Shown here piece by piece: positions 19,101-27,936 of a stretch of 64,000 bases of DNA (the first letter of the stretch is position 1; every line of letters begins with the position of its first letter). Origin of the DNA: Bacteroidales bacterium (GTDB lineage: Bacteria; Bacteroidota; Bacteroidia; Bacteroidales; P3); assembly GCA_017449525.1 (NCBI GenBank), contig JAFTFL010000011.1:47511-111510 (forward strand), given 5' to 3'. The notes beneath the pieces are model-generated. The model saw only the letters and a program-made list of their open reading frames with translations, made no database searches and had not been told where the DNA came from. Made by a program: the position numbers and the translations under genes.

Positions 19101-22100
19101 AGCGAGTGTCAAGTAGATACATGTGACAACTTGCTACTTGCCGCTGGTAATGTTACAAGCCAATACCTACCGTTCTCGGGTGGTAACGCAAGTCAAGCTC
19201 AATACTCACAATCAATCTACCCCGAGCCAATGCTTGTGGAACTTGTAGGGCATACGATTGATTCGTTGCACTACTTTGTATCCACCCAGGGAGGCCTTAC
19301 TCCTGTTAGTGGTGGAGAATGGATAATAAGCTTGGGCATTACGTTGCGGTCGAGTCTTATGATCGAGTTCGACAATACTACACCCCTCACAGAAGTGTAC
19401 AGGGGTTCAATCGTTCCTGATGCTAATGGCAACATTGTACTCCCACTCACCCAGCCCTTTGATTATGCTCATGGCAACCTGCTTGTCCAGATTCGACATA
19501 GTGCATCGTCCAGTGGAACAACATATAGTTTCTATGGTAAAGATGGAGAGAGTGGAAGTAGTCGATACATGCTTGGCAACGCCAACACGGTCTCAGGATT
19601 TCTGCCGAAACTAAGGATACATGGCTGTGCCAACCCCGATATTGATACAATCCGTCGTATTACAGGAGTAGCATTACCCTACTGCGAGAACTTTGATAGT
19701 TACCCATCAGGTGAGGGAAATATGCCCAGATTATGGACGGGACATAACACGCTTCGCATTGACGAAGGGCGGTATCCATTGGTATCGAGAGATTACAATG
19801 CTTCTGCCCCGAACTCATTTTGCCTACATGTGATGGATAATAACATCTGTTATGCCATCATGCCTGACTTCGCTATTCAATCGCTGCAAGAACTCAATAT
19901 ATCATTTCTGCTGAGAGCGCATCGCACTGAGCCAGGGGTATTGATTATTGGTGCGTTGCCCGATACAAATGATATGTCTTCCTTTGAACCGCTTGACACA
20001 ATCTACACTCCCAATGATTGGACAGCAGTGAATTATTCTTTTGCTCACTACCGAGGTACAGCACGTCGTGCCGCCTTTGTAGACGTGCGCCGACCAGGCT
20101 ATACCTTCGGCAATGTGTATATTGACAATTTTGTTGCTGACACATGGTTGCGTCCAACGCTGCAACTCATGGGTGACAGTGCTGTAGTGGCCACCCTCGA
20201 TTCGCCGTCGCCCGATTACTATGTCGAATATGGTAGTCATGGATTCACTCCAGGTGTAGGGCCCTCGACTCTGCTACATATCACCGAAAGTCCACACACC
20301 ATACGACTGCCACGAGAGGTTGAATTATACGACTTCTACGCCTACCCTGCAATAGAAGATAATACAGAAGTGCGAGGCACGTGCAACAATCCGTTGACAG
20401 TAGTAGTAGCTACGGTTACTCGACATCGTGATACGACGGTGTGTTCGAACAACTTTCCTTTTGTGTGGCATGGGCACATGCTAATGCATGACACAACGTT
20501 CAGTGATACTATTCGTGTTACGAATGCAGCAGACACTATAGTGCATTACAGTCTGCAGTCTGTGCCGACCTCACTTGGCGACACCACAGTTGCAGCATGC
20601 AATAGTTTCAACTGGTACGGTACCGAATATGCACGGAGTGGTGATTATACGCGCACGCTGGCTAATGCTTTGGGCTGCGACAGTACGGTAATGCTGCATC
20701 TCACGGTCAATCGTAGCAGTACGGTCGACACTTCGGCGGTCGCATGTAACAGTTTCAGCTGGTACGGCAGCGAGTATGTGCAGAGCGGCGACTACGTGCG
20801 TACCATCACCAACACCTCGGGGTGCGATAGCACAATAACACTGCACCTCACCGTGAACCGCGGTGGGTCGGACGACACTACAGCCACCGTCTGCAACAGC
20901 TTCACCTGGTATGGCTCTGAGTATGCGCAGAGCGGCGATTACACGAGAACCTTGACTAATGCAGTGGGCTGCGACAGCACCACCACCCTACACCTTACTG
21001 TAAATAGCAGCACTGCTGGCGATACAACGGCCGTGGCATGCGACGCTTTCAGTTGGTACGGCAACGAGTATGCGCAGAGCGGCGACTACACGCGCACCCT
21101 TGCCAATGCTGTCGGTTGCGATAGTACGGTAACCCTTCGCCTCACCATCAATCGCACCACTGCTGCTGATACAACAGCCGCGGTGTGTAGTACCTTCTCC
21201 TGGTATGGTGTAGAGTATACCCAAGGCGGCGACTACATGCGTACCCTTACCAATGCAGTGGGCTGCGACAGCACCGCCACACTGCACCTTGTTATTAATA
21301 GCAGCACTGGCGATACAACGGCTGTGGTATGCGACCCCTTCAGTTGGTACGGCAATGAGTATGCGCAGAGCGGCGACTATGTGCGTATACAGGTAAACAC
21401 CTTGGGTTGCGACAGCACGGTAACGCTGCACCTCACTGTCAACCAACCCACTTCGGCCACTGTCTGCGACACCATAGTTGAGAATGCCCTGCCGTGGACC
21501 TACCATGGATACCGCATCTACGGCGACACCTCGCGTGCCACCCTACGCATTACTAATGTGGCAGGCTGCGACAGTGTGGTAACCTACAGTTTGCATGTGC
21601 TGCGCAACGTGTCGCGCAGCATAGACAGTGTTGTTTGCGACAATATGCTGCCCCTCACGTGGAACGATAGCGTGTTCACCTCGGCGGGGAGTAAGAGGGT
21701 TACACTGCATGCACAGTCGGGTGCTGACAGTCTCTTGACGATGCGACTGGTCGTTCATCCTACTTACACAACGCGCGACACTGCTGCCCTGTGCCGAAGC
21801 GCACTGCCCTATGCATGGCGCGACACCACGCTGAGTACTACTATACAGTCGGGCGACTACATGCGCCGCTACAAGTCTCTGCAGCATTGCGACAGTGTGC
21901 TCCACTTGAATCTCACGGTTCACGAACCTGCCCTGCAGCGCGATACCGCTACTATTTGTACTGGGGCGTTGCCCTATACATGGCGTGACACAGTGCTACA
22001 GGTCGGAACGACCAGCGGCGACTATGTGCTGCACCGCCGTAGCCTTGCGGGTTGCGACAGCACTGGCACGCTTCACTTGACGGTTCGTGCCACCTACGAT

Positions 22101-23486
22101 GTGGAGGACAATACTATTGCGATCTGCGAGGATGGTTTTCCACGCCAGTGGCGTGACACCACGTTCCTGCCCGGCACAGTCAGTGGACAGTACACGCTGC
22201 ATCGCCGTTCTGCCAACGGCTGCGACAGTGTGATACGGGTGCAGTTGCAGGTGAATCCCGTGCATCAAACCGTGGATAGTCAAAACCATTGCGATGCCTA
22301 CACCTGGATAGACGGTGTAACCTACACCGCTTCTACCGCCATCCCCGTACGCACCTATCGCAGCGCCCTCGGTTGCGACAGCACAGTGCGCCTCGACTTG
22401 ACGGTGCGCCATTCCACTGATGCAGTCGACACGCAGGTGAGTTGCGCCCCCATTCGCTGGATTGATGGCAATATCTACTCGAACTCTACCACCCTGCCTC
22501 GCTCCACGCTCACCAACGTCGCAGGCTGCGACAGCACGGTGGCACTCCATCTCACCATGTATGCTCCAGTCTATACAGCCCTGACAGATAGTCTGTGTGA
22601 GGGTGGCCAGTACCTTTTCAATGGCAGGACGTTGACGCAGGGAGGACAGTATGTCGACACCTTGTCGACCACCCACCAGTGTGACAGTGTGGTACGGCTT
22701 ACGCTCACGCAGTTGGAGAAGCCTACGCTGCGTGTAGAGGCTCTGCGCATCTGCGAAGAGGCACTGTTCCACGTGCACCTTGAAACCAATGTGAACTACG
22801 TGGACTGGAGCATCGAAGGACGCGATTGGAACCGCGACTGGGGTTCGCAGCATGGCCGCGACTTCTACTTCAACCCCAAGGAGACTACAACCCTCAACGT
22901 GATGGTGGACTACTCGGATGTGCCGACCTGTCCAGCAACGGGCTCGGTAACGCTCCATCACATGTACTTGCCCGAAGCATCAATGACCGTTACGCCTGAG
23001 TTCCTAACGCTCGACGACCTCACGCTGACGGCCTTCGACCACAGTCGACACAGCACTTGGCGCGACTGGTATGTCAATGGCGAACTTGTGGAAGGTGGAC
23101 AACGATTGGTCTACACTGCGTCGCGCGATGCAGACTCGGTGGAGGTGATGATGGTCGCCTTCAATGACTACTGCACTGATACAGCCTACCGCATCATCCC
23201 CATCCGCAAGGCCACTCTTTTTGCGCCCAATGCCTTCACCCCAGGAGAGAACACCAACCGTGAGTTCCTCATCAAGATGGATGGCATCACGAGCTATGAG
23301 CTCTACATCTACAATCGCAAGGGCTTACTCGTTTACCACACCACCGACCCCAATACGGGATGGGACGGCACCTACCAGGGAAGAGACTGTCCGCAAGAAA
23401 GCTATGTATGGCTTGTGGTGTACAGCACCGAGGTGATGCCCAATGTGCCGCAGAAGCAGAAGGGTACAGTTATCCTGCTGCGGTAG
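16101..23486 (+). CDS. Giant T9SS-secreted adhesin-like protein, type B sorting signal
   Basis: This encodes 2461 residues. An unusually long basic leader of about 45 residues precedes a signal peptide ending in GMAQ; the ATG at 16128 is a possible alternative start. Six FG-GAP/VCBS-like calcium loops lie between about 250 and 660 (GDLDGDGVPE, ADFDQDGHPE, ADFNGDGYLD, ADIDNDGKLE, FDFNQDGLLE, VDVDADGHAE). Three ~46-residue repeats follow (about 855-1003), each with CNAFTWYGTEY-like and GCDSTVTLHLTVN-like ends. A cleaved-adhesin or choice-of-anchor region (about 1190-1350) comes next. The repeat then resumes: six close copies and several diverged ones to about 2150. The last ~90 residues (LFAPNAFTPGENTNREFLIK, ending KGTVILLR) are the gliding-motility-type T9SS type B C-terminal domain. 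I infer a surface adhesin or structural fibre. Confidence 0.88.
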   Translation: MMCKRTSFNMKHHIIPSRKYTNRRYAVNTHDTACGTGSCQQRRSLNAVSALVGMLVLLAQFALPADGMAQRVLTGRHILVGAGEQVVVLPFQNETLPCNNPQFLIVTAPRHGTALACEAGHNEGIDVDLGGELDDPGTFNPRLHTDEDRDNSTPTLSSFCFSYTAGTTGGGLGGELDDEFGGSPQPYIGCDSLCVAIVCGVVDTLFRWVRITVAQLPDNVLDVNCGIQPTATRWATTIGWQSAPVVSAQNIPLVGDLDGDGVPEIVCWYVDAEQSGPYYVNRLIVFDGRTKVQKADITLPSNVSAWDAAAYGLVKLPNGKGLIVAACVDFKLRAYDITSSTPATPYWTSDINYGSTYGDWAVNIGFADFDQDGHPELYVRNKVYSAETGKLLVEITPVGNLGAAYAHWTHPTNVMWKLSSPIVADVVGDSRPELILGNQAYAVNLTNTNGTAGNGATLAASVVPPVGVPQDGHAQVADFNGDGYLDVFISNRSTHALTGTVYGYVWDVHNNTLSEPLVISTDFSGKSIPLIADIDNDGKLEVLIQCGVAGMAEKFRAYRYNPTTRTFTYLWGIAVDEDSYSNSITAFDFNQDGLLELVVSDQSTVRVMNGSGKSHLTGRDTVAIYSLSTLPLPQTTDMHYPLVVDVDADGHAEIVSVSNHKLTLLRSAEWEWAPARKVWNQYMYNVTNVNENLTIPQYLFGNAAVFTDFEGTESRPFNNFLQQATTLDRYGRPFTLAADVAVDTVVYTVDNGVHSFSIGYSNHGDAAMAAPWYIATIAHGIQADTLLRMDTITTALAVGSVGQTTITLPIAALCAADSITFILNGTGATIAQNAGLQAECDTTNNTYTISLREVAPTTGDTTATACNAFTWYGTEYAITDDYTRTLTNAAGCDSTATLHLTINRSTESDTVATVCNAFTWYGNEYVQSGDYTRSLTNAVGCDSTVILRLTINRSTVGDTTAVACDNFNWYGTEYAQSGDYMRTLANAVGCDSTVTLHLTVSECQVDTCDNLLLAAGNVTSQYLPFSGGNASQAQYSQSIYPEPMLVELVGHTIDSLHYFVSTQGGLTPVSGGEWIISLGITLRSSLMIEFDNTTPLTEVYRGSIVPDANGNIVLPLTQPFDYAHGNLLVQIRHSASSSGTTYSFYGKDGESGSSRYMLGNANTVSGFLPKLRIHGCANPDIDTIRRITGVALPYCENFDSYPSGEGNMPRLWTGHNTLRIDEGRYPLVSRDYNASAPNSFCLHVMDNNICYAIMPDFAIQSLQELNISFLLRAHRTEPGVLIIGALPDTNDMSSFEPLDTIYTPNDWTAVNYSFAHYRGTARRAAFVDVRRPGYTFGNVYIDNFVADTWLRPTLQLMGDSAVVATLDSPSPDYYVEYGSHGFTPGVGPSTLLHITESPHTIRLPREVELYDFYAYPAIEDNTEVRGTCNNPLTVVVATVTRHRDTTVCSNNFPFVWHGHMLMHDTTFSDTIRVTNAADTIVHYSLQSVPTSLGDTTVAACNSFNWYGTEYARSGDYTRTLANALGCDSTVMLHLTVNRSSTVDTSAVACNSFSWYGSEYVQSGDYVRTITNTSGCDSTITLHLTVNRGGSDDTTATVCNSFTWYGSEYAQSGDYTRTLTNAVGCDSTTTLHLTVNSSTAGDTTAVACDAFSWYGNEYAQSGDYTRTLANAVGCDSTVTLRLTINRTTAADTTAAVCSTFSWYGVEYTQGGDYMRTLTNAVGCDSTATLHLVINSSTGDTTAVVCDPFSWYGNEYAQSGDYVRIQVNTLGCDSTVTLHLTVNQPTSATVCDTIVENALPWTYHGYRIYGDTSRATLRITNVAGCDSVVTYSLHVLRNVSRSIDSVVCDNMLPLTWNDSVFTSAGSKRVTLHAQSGADSLLTMRLVVHPTYTTRDTAALCRSALPYAWRDTTLSTTIQSGDYMRRYKSLQHCDSVLHLNLTVHEPALQRDTATICTGALPYTWRDTVLQVGTTSGDYVLHRRSLAGCDSTGTLHLTVRATYDVEDNTIAICEDGFPRQWRDTTFLPGTVSGQYTLHRRSANGCDSVIRVQLQVNPVHQTVDSQNHCDAYTWIDGVTYTASTAIPVRTYRSALGCDSTVRLDLTVRHSTDAVDTQVSCAPIRWIDGNIYSNSTTLPRSTLTNVAGCDSTVALHLTMYAPVYTALTDSLCEGGQYLFNGRTLTQGGQYVDTLSTTHQCDSVVRLTLTQLEKPTLRVEALRICEEALFHVHLETNVNYVDWSIEGRDWNRDWGSQHGRDFYFNPKETTTLNVMVDYSDVPTCPATGSVTLHHMYLPEASMTVTPEFLTLDDLTLTAFDHSRHSTWRDWYVNGELVEGGQRLVYTASRDADSVEVMMVAFNDYCTDTAYRIIPIRKATLFAPNAFTPGENTNREFLIKMDGITSYELYIYNRKGLLVYHTTDPNTGWDGTYQGRDCPQESYVWLVVYSTEVMPNVPQKQKGTVILLR

Positions 23487-23597
23487 GAGAAAAGAGGGTG
23501 AGCAATGGAGGTGTTGAGCCAGCTGCCTTCTGCAAGATGTCGATGCGCAGACTGTGGTGATAACATGATGATTGTCGCAGCGTCGGGCGATATATTC

Positions 23598-23653
23598 AAG
23601 GGCGGTGAACTGATTGACGATGGCGCGTGCCATCCAAGCAGTCCACCGCCCTT
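23598..23653. terminator. Strong nested hairpin between convergent genes
   Basis: AAGGGCGGTG (23598-23607) pairs perfectly with CACCGCCCTT (23644-23653). Inside it GATGGC (23619-23624) pairs with GCCATC (23629-23634) around a GCGT loop. It lies between the ends of two convergent genes, so a bidirectional terminator is likely, although no long T tract follows. In the rest of 23487-23795 I see no supportable gene. Confidence 0.55.
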
Positions 23654-23795
23654 CTCTTTGCATAGGGGTGTAGAGTAGTGGGTTGATGAGTGGAGGTTGA
23701 CAGGCCGAACGACAGGAGTCCAACCAGCCTAAAAATAGGAGAGCGGCAGGTCGAGAGGTGGTGGGGAGTGGCTGCAGGGCGAGGTGTGGCGAGAC

Positions 23796-24821
23796 TCAAC
23801 GTTGAGGGAACGCTTGACCCTCGGCCATGAGGTTGCACCCGCGCAGGTCGCTGTGGTCAATCCTGCCGAGTAGTTCAAAGGGTGTGTCGAGTGGCTGCTC
23901 TGTGGGGAGGCGTCGGCCGAGGTCTTGCGTAGCAATGAAGGCGCAACTGTCCAAGTTGGCCAAGTCGATGATGTTGATGCCGCCAGTGCGTCCGAGAGGA
24001 ACTGGGCACTGAGGAGCGTTGAGGTCGCGTACGAGCACCCGCATCCAACTGGGGGTATGGAACTGTCCGTCGGCGCGGGAATAGGCTTGCGAAAAGAGTT
24101 CGCACATGCCGTATTCCGAGGCTATTGCCGTGGCGTGCAGCTCGGCTTTCAGCACGCTGTGTAGTTCGGCCTTGACCATCTCTTTGCGTCGCCCCTTCAT
24201 GCCACCCGTCTCGAAGACGATGGCTCCCTGCAGGTCGGGTGCATAGTCGGAGGCCAAATCCAGCAGGGCGTAGGTTACACCGAAGAGCATCAGCCGCCGG
24301 TCGGAACGGGTGGTGCTCACCATTAGGTCAACAAGCGATTGCGTTATGTGCTCGTGCAGGCCAGAGAGGGTATCTCGGGTTTGGCCGATGAGTACTTCCA
24401 TCATGTGGATAAGGGAGGAGTGCTGTTGCTGTATGTAGTTCGGGAGAAGTGCTACGATGCGGTACTGTGCTGGGTCGCCCCAAAAGGAGCGGAAGCCCTG
24501 GGTGAGGCTGCGGTCGTAGAGCGCCAGGGTGCGGTAATAGTGATGGCTGTGCTCCATGCTGGTGGTGCCGCTGCTCTGGAAGTAGCCTGTGGGTTGCTCG
24601 GCAAACGACACGATGTGCCGCCGTTTGAACATTTCGATGGGCAGAGCCGGTATGTCGTTGCTGTGGCGAACAGAGTCTGGGTGGATGTGCAGCAGGTCTA
24701 CCCACCTGCGGTAGGGGGCGCAATGGCCATATTGATAACGGAACGTGGCGAGGGCTACCTGCTCAAACTCCTCGTCGGAGCTTATCTGGAATATCTTCTC
24801 TTGGAGTTCGGAATGAGTCAT
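23796..24821 (-). CDS. LuxE-like acyl-protein synthetase family protein
   Basis: This encodes 341 residues. The adenylate-forming fold of the LuxE family is indicated by the phosphate loop FQSSGTTSMEHSHHY (about residue 80) and by later segments FETGGMKGRRKEM, SEYGMCELFSQAY, GGINIIDLANLDSCAFI and LGRIDHSDLRGCNLM. LuxE enzymes activate a fatty acid as acyl-AMP and transfer it to a protein. Bacteroidales homologues are usually annotated acyl-transferase or acyl-protein synthetase and have no luciferase genes nearby, as here. The length is usual. It follows the family 3 glycosidase gene by 10 bp, so it is the last gene of a four-gene unit. The real acyl acceptor is unknown. Confidence 0.82.
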   Translation of the reverse strand: MTHSELQEKIFQISSDEEFEQVALATFRYQYGHCAPYRRWVDLLHIHPDSVRHSNDIPALPIEMFKRRHIVSFAEQPTGYFQSSGTTSMEHSHHYYRTLALYDRSLTQGFRSFWGDPAQYRIVALLPNYIQQQHSSLIHMMEVLIGQTRDTLSGLHEHITQSLVDLMVSTTRSDRRLMLFGVTYALLDLASDYAPDLQGAIVFETGGMKGRRKEMVKAELHSVLKAELHATAIASEYGMCELFSQAYSRADGQFHTPSWMRVLVRDLNAPQCPVPLGRTGGINIIDLANLDSCAFIATQDLGRRLPTEQPLDTPFELLGRIDHSDLRGCNLMAEGQAFPQR

Positions 24822-24831
24822 GCGGAGGAGG

Positions 24832-26025
24832 TTAACGACTGGGGTGGAGTTGCGTTTCTTTTAGGGTGCGAATGCGTTGAGCCGACTGAGCGATGCGCTG
24901 TGGCGCGAGTCGACCTTCGTCCACCAGTGCGACGATGAGGTCGATGGTGTGGGGCACGATGTCGGGGTCGTACTGGTCGCCGTTGTTCGACAGGCAGAGC
25001 ATGTCGGCTCCAGCCTCAATGGCACCAAGCAGCATGTCGCGCAGGGTGTAGTGCTGGGTCATGGCACCCATTGCCATGTCGTCGGTGATGACCACCCCGT
25101 CGAATCCGAGGCTGTCGCGTAGCAGGTCGGTCAGGGTGCGGCGGGAGAGTGTGGCGGGCTGTAGGCTGTCCAATAGGGCGTTGTACACGTGGGTGGTCAT
25201 CACCATGTCGGCTTTCCCTGCGGCAATCAGCCGTCGGTAGGGGATGAGTTCGTGCTCCTGCCATGTGTCACTCACGTCGGCCAAGCCCAAGTGGGTGTCG
25301 GCCAGCGAACTGCCATGTCCTGGGAAATGCTTGAGGCAGCACACTACCCCCTCCTCATGGTGCGCCTCAATCCACCAGGCGGCGCATTGTGCCACCCGCT
25401 CGGCATCGGCCGAGAAGCTGCGCTCGATGCGCCCGATAATGGGGCAGTCGGGGTTGACATCCACATCCACGCAGGGGGCAAAGTTGAGGTTGATGCCCAG
25501 TGTGTGCAGTGTGTGTGCGGTGAGCCGCGCGTAGTGCTTCACGCTGTCGGCTCCGCCGCGCGCCATCGCCTTGGCCGAGGCAAAGGGGGGGAAACCGTAC
25601 TGGCTCTTCAGTCGGTTCACACGGCCTCCCTCTTGGTCGATAGCAATGAATAGGGGTGTGGAGTCGGCTGTTTGCAACTGGCGGCAGAGGTGTTGTAACT
25701 GGGTGGGCGAACTGATGTTGCGCGGACGGCTGTGTGAGGGCGCGTCGTATTCGAACAGCAGCACGCCCCCAATGTGATGTTGGCGTATGTCGCGGATGAT
25801 GTGCGATGTGTCGTCGGCTGTGAGGCCTCGAAATCCCACCAGTAGCATCTCGCCTATGTCGCGGCGCAGCTGCTCGTGGTCGCAGGCCGCAGCGGAGGGG
25901 AGCTGGGTGGACGATTGGCTGCTGCAGTGTAGCATGGGAAGCGACAGCAGGCAGCACAGCAGGAGGCTTGTCAAGGTGCGAGTGGCCGAGGTTGGAGCGT
26001 GGAAAATTGAATGCTTTGTTGTCAT
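24832..26025 (-). CDS. Glycoside hydrolase family 3 beta-N-acetylhexosaminidase-like protein
   Basis: This encodes 397 residues with an N-terminal hydrophobic export signal (LTSLLLCCLLSLPMLHCSS). Cys 34 could be lipidated, but the lipobox MLHC is atypical. The catalytic TIM barrel carries the NagZ-type signatures FIAIDQEGGRVNRL, KHFPGHGSSLADTH and the nucleophile region VVITDDMAMGAM. NagZ-like enzymes remove N-acetylglucosamine from muropeptides or other glycans. The export signal suggests action in the periplasm or at the outer membrane rather than in cytoplasmic recycling. Its ATG overlaps the recR stop by 4 bp (ATGA), and the LuxE-like gene follows. Confidence 0.88.
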   Translation of the reverse strand: MTTKHSIFHAPTSATRTLTSLLLCCLLSLPMLHCSSQSSTQLPSAAACDHEQLRRDIGEMLLVGFRGLTADDTSHIIRDIRQHHIGGVLLFEYDAPSHSRPRNISSPTQLQHLCRQLQTADSTPLFIAIDQEGGRVNRLKSQYGFPPFASAKAMARGGADSVKHYARLTAHTLHTLGINLNFAPCVDVDVNPDCPIIGRIERSFSADAERVAQCAAWWIEAHHEEGVVCCLKHFPGHGSSLADTHLGLADVSDTWQEHELIPYRRLIAAGKADMVMTTHVYNALLDSLQPATLSRRTLTDLLRDSLGFDGVVITDDMAMGAMTQHYTLRDMLLGAIEAGADMLCLSNNGDQYDPDIVPHTIDLIVALVDEGRLAPQRIAQSAQRIRTLKETQLHPSR

Positions 26026-26636
26026 GACAACTGGTCGAACGGTATACGATGGGTGAGGGAACGGCCGAGGGTTACCTCGTCGGCATACTCCAGATTGTCG
26101 CCGATGGCGATGCCGCGCGCAATGGTGGTTATCAGTAGATTGTCGAACGCTTTGAGCTGCTTGTGCAGGTAGAAGTTCGTTGTGTCGCCTTCCATGGTGG
26201 TAGGCAGCGCCAGGATGACTTCGCGTGGCTGCTCGCTGCGCACTCGCTCTATCAGCGAGGCTATGTTGAGGTCGGCAATGCCAATGCCGTCAATGGGCGA
26301 AATGACACCTCCCAGCACGTGGTAAGTGCCTTTGTACTGCTGGGTGTTTTCGATGGCCATGACTTCCTGTATGTTCTCCACGACGCAGATGGTGGTGCCG
26401 TCGCGTTTTGGATTGCTGCAGATAGGGCAGAGCTCCTGATCGCTAATATTGTGGCATCGAGAGCAGAAGTGCACATCCTCTTTGAGATGTTGCAGCGCAT
26501 GGCTGAAGGAGCGGAATTCGTCGTCGGTCGAGTGTAGGAGGTGCAGCGCATAGCGCAAGGCGGTGCGCTTGCCCACTCCAGGCAGGGTGGCCAGTGCGTC
26601 GACGGCTTGTTCTAACAGGATAGAGCTGAGTTCCAT
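26022..26636 (-). CDS. recR: Recombination mediator protein RecR
   Basis: This encodes 204 residues of standard length. It has an N-terminal helix-hairpin-helix (LPGVGKRTALRYALHLL), a four-Cys zinc finger (Cys 58, 61, 70, 73) and a Toprim domain (ICVVENIQEVMAIENT, then ILALPTTMEGDTT). RecR works with RecF/RecO to load RecA onto gapped DNA in the cytoplasm. It lies 19 bp downstream of the TrmH-like gene and overlaps the glycosidase start by 4 bp. Confidence 0.95.
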   Translation of the reverse strand: MELSSILLEQAVDALATLPGVGKRTALRYALHLLHSTDDEFRSFSHALQHLKEDVHFCSRCHNISDQELCPICSNPKRDGTTICVVENIQEVMAIENTQQYKGTYHVLGGVISPIDGIGIADLNIASLIERVRSEQPREVILALPTTMEGDTTNFYLHKQLKAFDNLLITTIARGIAIGDNLEYADEVTLGRSLTHRIPFDQLS

Positions 26637-26655
26637 GAGTGGAGTGTAGAGGGGG

Positions 26656-27435
26656 TTAATGGGATGGTGAGGTGTGGTGTAGGCGGCGCGCCAGGTCGGC
26701 CAGGATGATGGCGGTGGCTATCGAGGCGTTGAGCGACTCGCAGGTGCCACCCACATTGGGGATGGTGATGCGGTGGGTGAGTTGGCCGTCAACGGCTGCG
26801 GAGAGGCCGTGCCCCTCGTTGCCTACCACGATGATGGCTCGCGTGGGGGGCGGCGCGTCGTAGATGGATGTGCCGCCCAGCGTGGCACCGCATACGGCAT
26901 ATCCCTGCTGACGCATGGTGCTGAGCCATTCGGGTAGTGCGGTGTAGCACACCTCGGTGCGGAACAGGGAACCCATCGAGGCTTGGACAGCCTTGGCATT
27001 GTAGCAGCTCACCGTGTTGTGATTGCATACGATTTGGCGCATGCCAAACCAGTCGGCGGTGCGCACAATGGTACCCATGTTGCCTGGGTCTTGCAGGCCG
27101 TCAAGGGCCAGCAGAGGGGTGTTGCTGTCGGTTGGTGGTAGTGTGTGGGTGGGGCGACGCACCAGCATCCAGGCTTTGCCCGTGGAGCGCAGACTGCTCA
27201 GCCGTTCTAAATCAGCTTCAGACACTTCGAGTATCTCAATGTCGCTCCTCGACGCGAGGAGGCCGACGCGTGGCTGCAGCCATTCGGCCTGTGCGCAGAG
27301 GCACACGATTTCGAGGTCGCTCCGCAGGGCTTCCTCACACATCTTGGATCCTTCCACAACGAAGAGATTGTCTGCTTCGCACTGTTTCTGTGTTTTATAC
27401 AGAGATAAGGCTTTGAGTTTCGCTTTGGAAATCAT
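26656..27435 (-). CDS. TrmH/SpoU family RNA 2'-O-methyltransferase
   Basis: This encodes 259 residues. It shows the SpoU knot motifs LDGLQDPGNMGTIVRTADWF, IIVVGNEGHGLS and ESLNASIATAIILADLAR. The N-terminal ~85 residues match the substrate-binding L30e-like domain (FVVEGSKMCEEAL). Enzymes of this family methylate ribose 2'-OH in rRNA or tRNA using S-adenosylmethionine. The RlmB versus other subfamily cannot be decided here. It is the first gene of the trmH-like, recR, glycosidase, LuxE unit. Its -7 promoter box ends only 4 bp before the ATG, so the transcript may be leaderless. Confidence 0.9.
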   Translation of the reverse strand: MISKAKLKALSLYKTQKQCEADNLFVVEGSKMCEEALRSDLEIVCLCAQAEWLQPRVGLLASRSDIEILEVSEADLERLSSLRSTGKAWMLVRRPTHTLPPTDSNTPLLALDGLQDPGNMGTIVRTADWFGMRQIVCNHNTVSCYNAKAVQASMGSLFRTEVCYTALPEWLSTMRQQGYAVCGATLGGTSIYDAPPPTRAIIVVGNEGHGLSAAVDGQLTHRITIPNVGGTCESLNASIATAIILADLARRLHHTSPSH

Positions 27436-27439
27436 GTGT

Positions 27440-27470
27440 CAAAAGTACAAAAAAGGGCTCGCTTGACCAA
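27440..27470 (-). promoter_or_regulatory. Promoter of the TrmH/RecR unit, apparently leaderless
   Basis: Minus strand TTG (27470-27468), 20 bp, then TACTTTTG (27447-27440), followed by ACAC and the ATG at 27435. With normal spacing the transcript would start at or within a few bases of the start codon. Confidence 0.65.
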
Positions 27471-27554
27471 ATGAAGTGCCCTACGGGGCGTGGTGAATGA
27501 GTTTTTTAAGTGTTTTAGTAGCAATGGGTTTTCGTTTGAAAAGTGAAATAAATT

Positions 27555-27584
27555 TTGTAGTGTGTAGAATAAGTAGTACTTTTG
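27555..27584 (+). promoter_or_regulatory. Promoter of tRNA-His
   Basis: TTG (27555-27557), 19 bp, TACTTTTG (27577-27584). This is an exact match to the Bacteroidetes pattern, about 40 bp upstream of the tRNA. Confidence 0.75.
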
Positions 27585-27622
27585 CACTCGATTTTCCGCC
27601 GTACAGATAAGGTGGAAGCCAC

Positions 27623-27697
27623 GGTGGGCGTAGTTCAGCTGGTTAGAGCGCCAGATTGTGGATCTGGAGGTCGTGGGTTCGAGCCCCACCTCCCACC
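27623..27697 (+). tRNA. tRNA-His (GTG)
   Basis: A complete cloverleaf can be drawn: acceptor from G27624, D arm GTTCAGCTGGTTAGAGC, anticodon loop with GTG in ATTGTGGAT, and T arm GTGGGTTCGAGCCCCAC. The extra G at position -1 (27623) faces C73 (27697), the identity element of tRNA-His. CCA is not encoded. Confidence 0.93.
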
Positions 27698-27700
27698 CGA

Positions 27701-27732
27701 AGCCTCGCAACAGAACGGTTGCGAGGCTTTTT
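27701..27732 (+). terminator. Rho-independent terminator after tRNA-His
   Basis: AGCCTCGCAAC (27701-27711) pairs perfectly with GTTGCGAGGCT (27718-27728) around a 6-nt loop and is followed by TTTT. Confidence 0.9.
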
Positions 27733-27936
27733 CGTGTTCGTTCGGAAGGCAAGTGCTGCTGTGCTTTGGGGTGAGGTGGTCCGCTATTGGTGGGTGTGGC
27801 AATGTGCAAAAAGGGGAACCCTGGGGCGGAGGAGAGTGGGCAAGATTACACGATGACAAGGGGAGCGTTGAGGATTGAGAATGAACTCTATGAGGTGGTG
27901 TAGAGCCAACCTACTTGTCGAGTTTTCTTTGAGTTG

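Noticed and set aside
23325-23723. Possible minus-strand gene of 132 codons in the gap after the T9SS protein
   Set aside because: It overlaps the sorting domain of the T9SS protein antisense, runs through the hairpin at 23598-23653 and matches no family I know.
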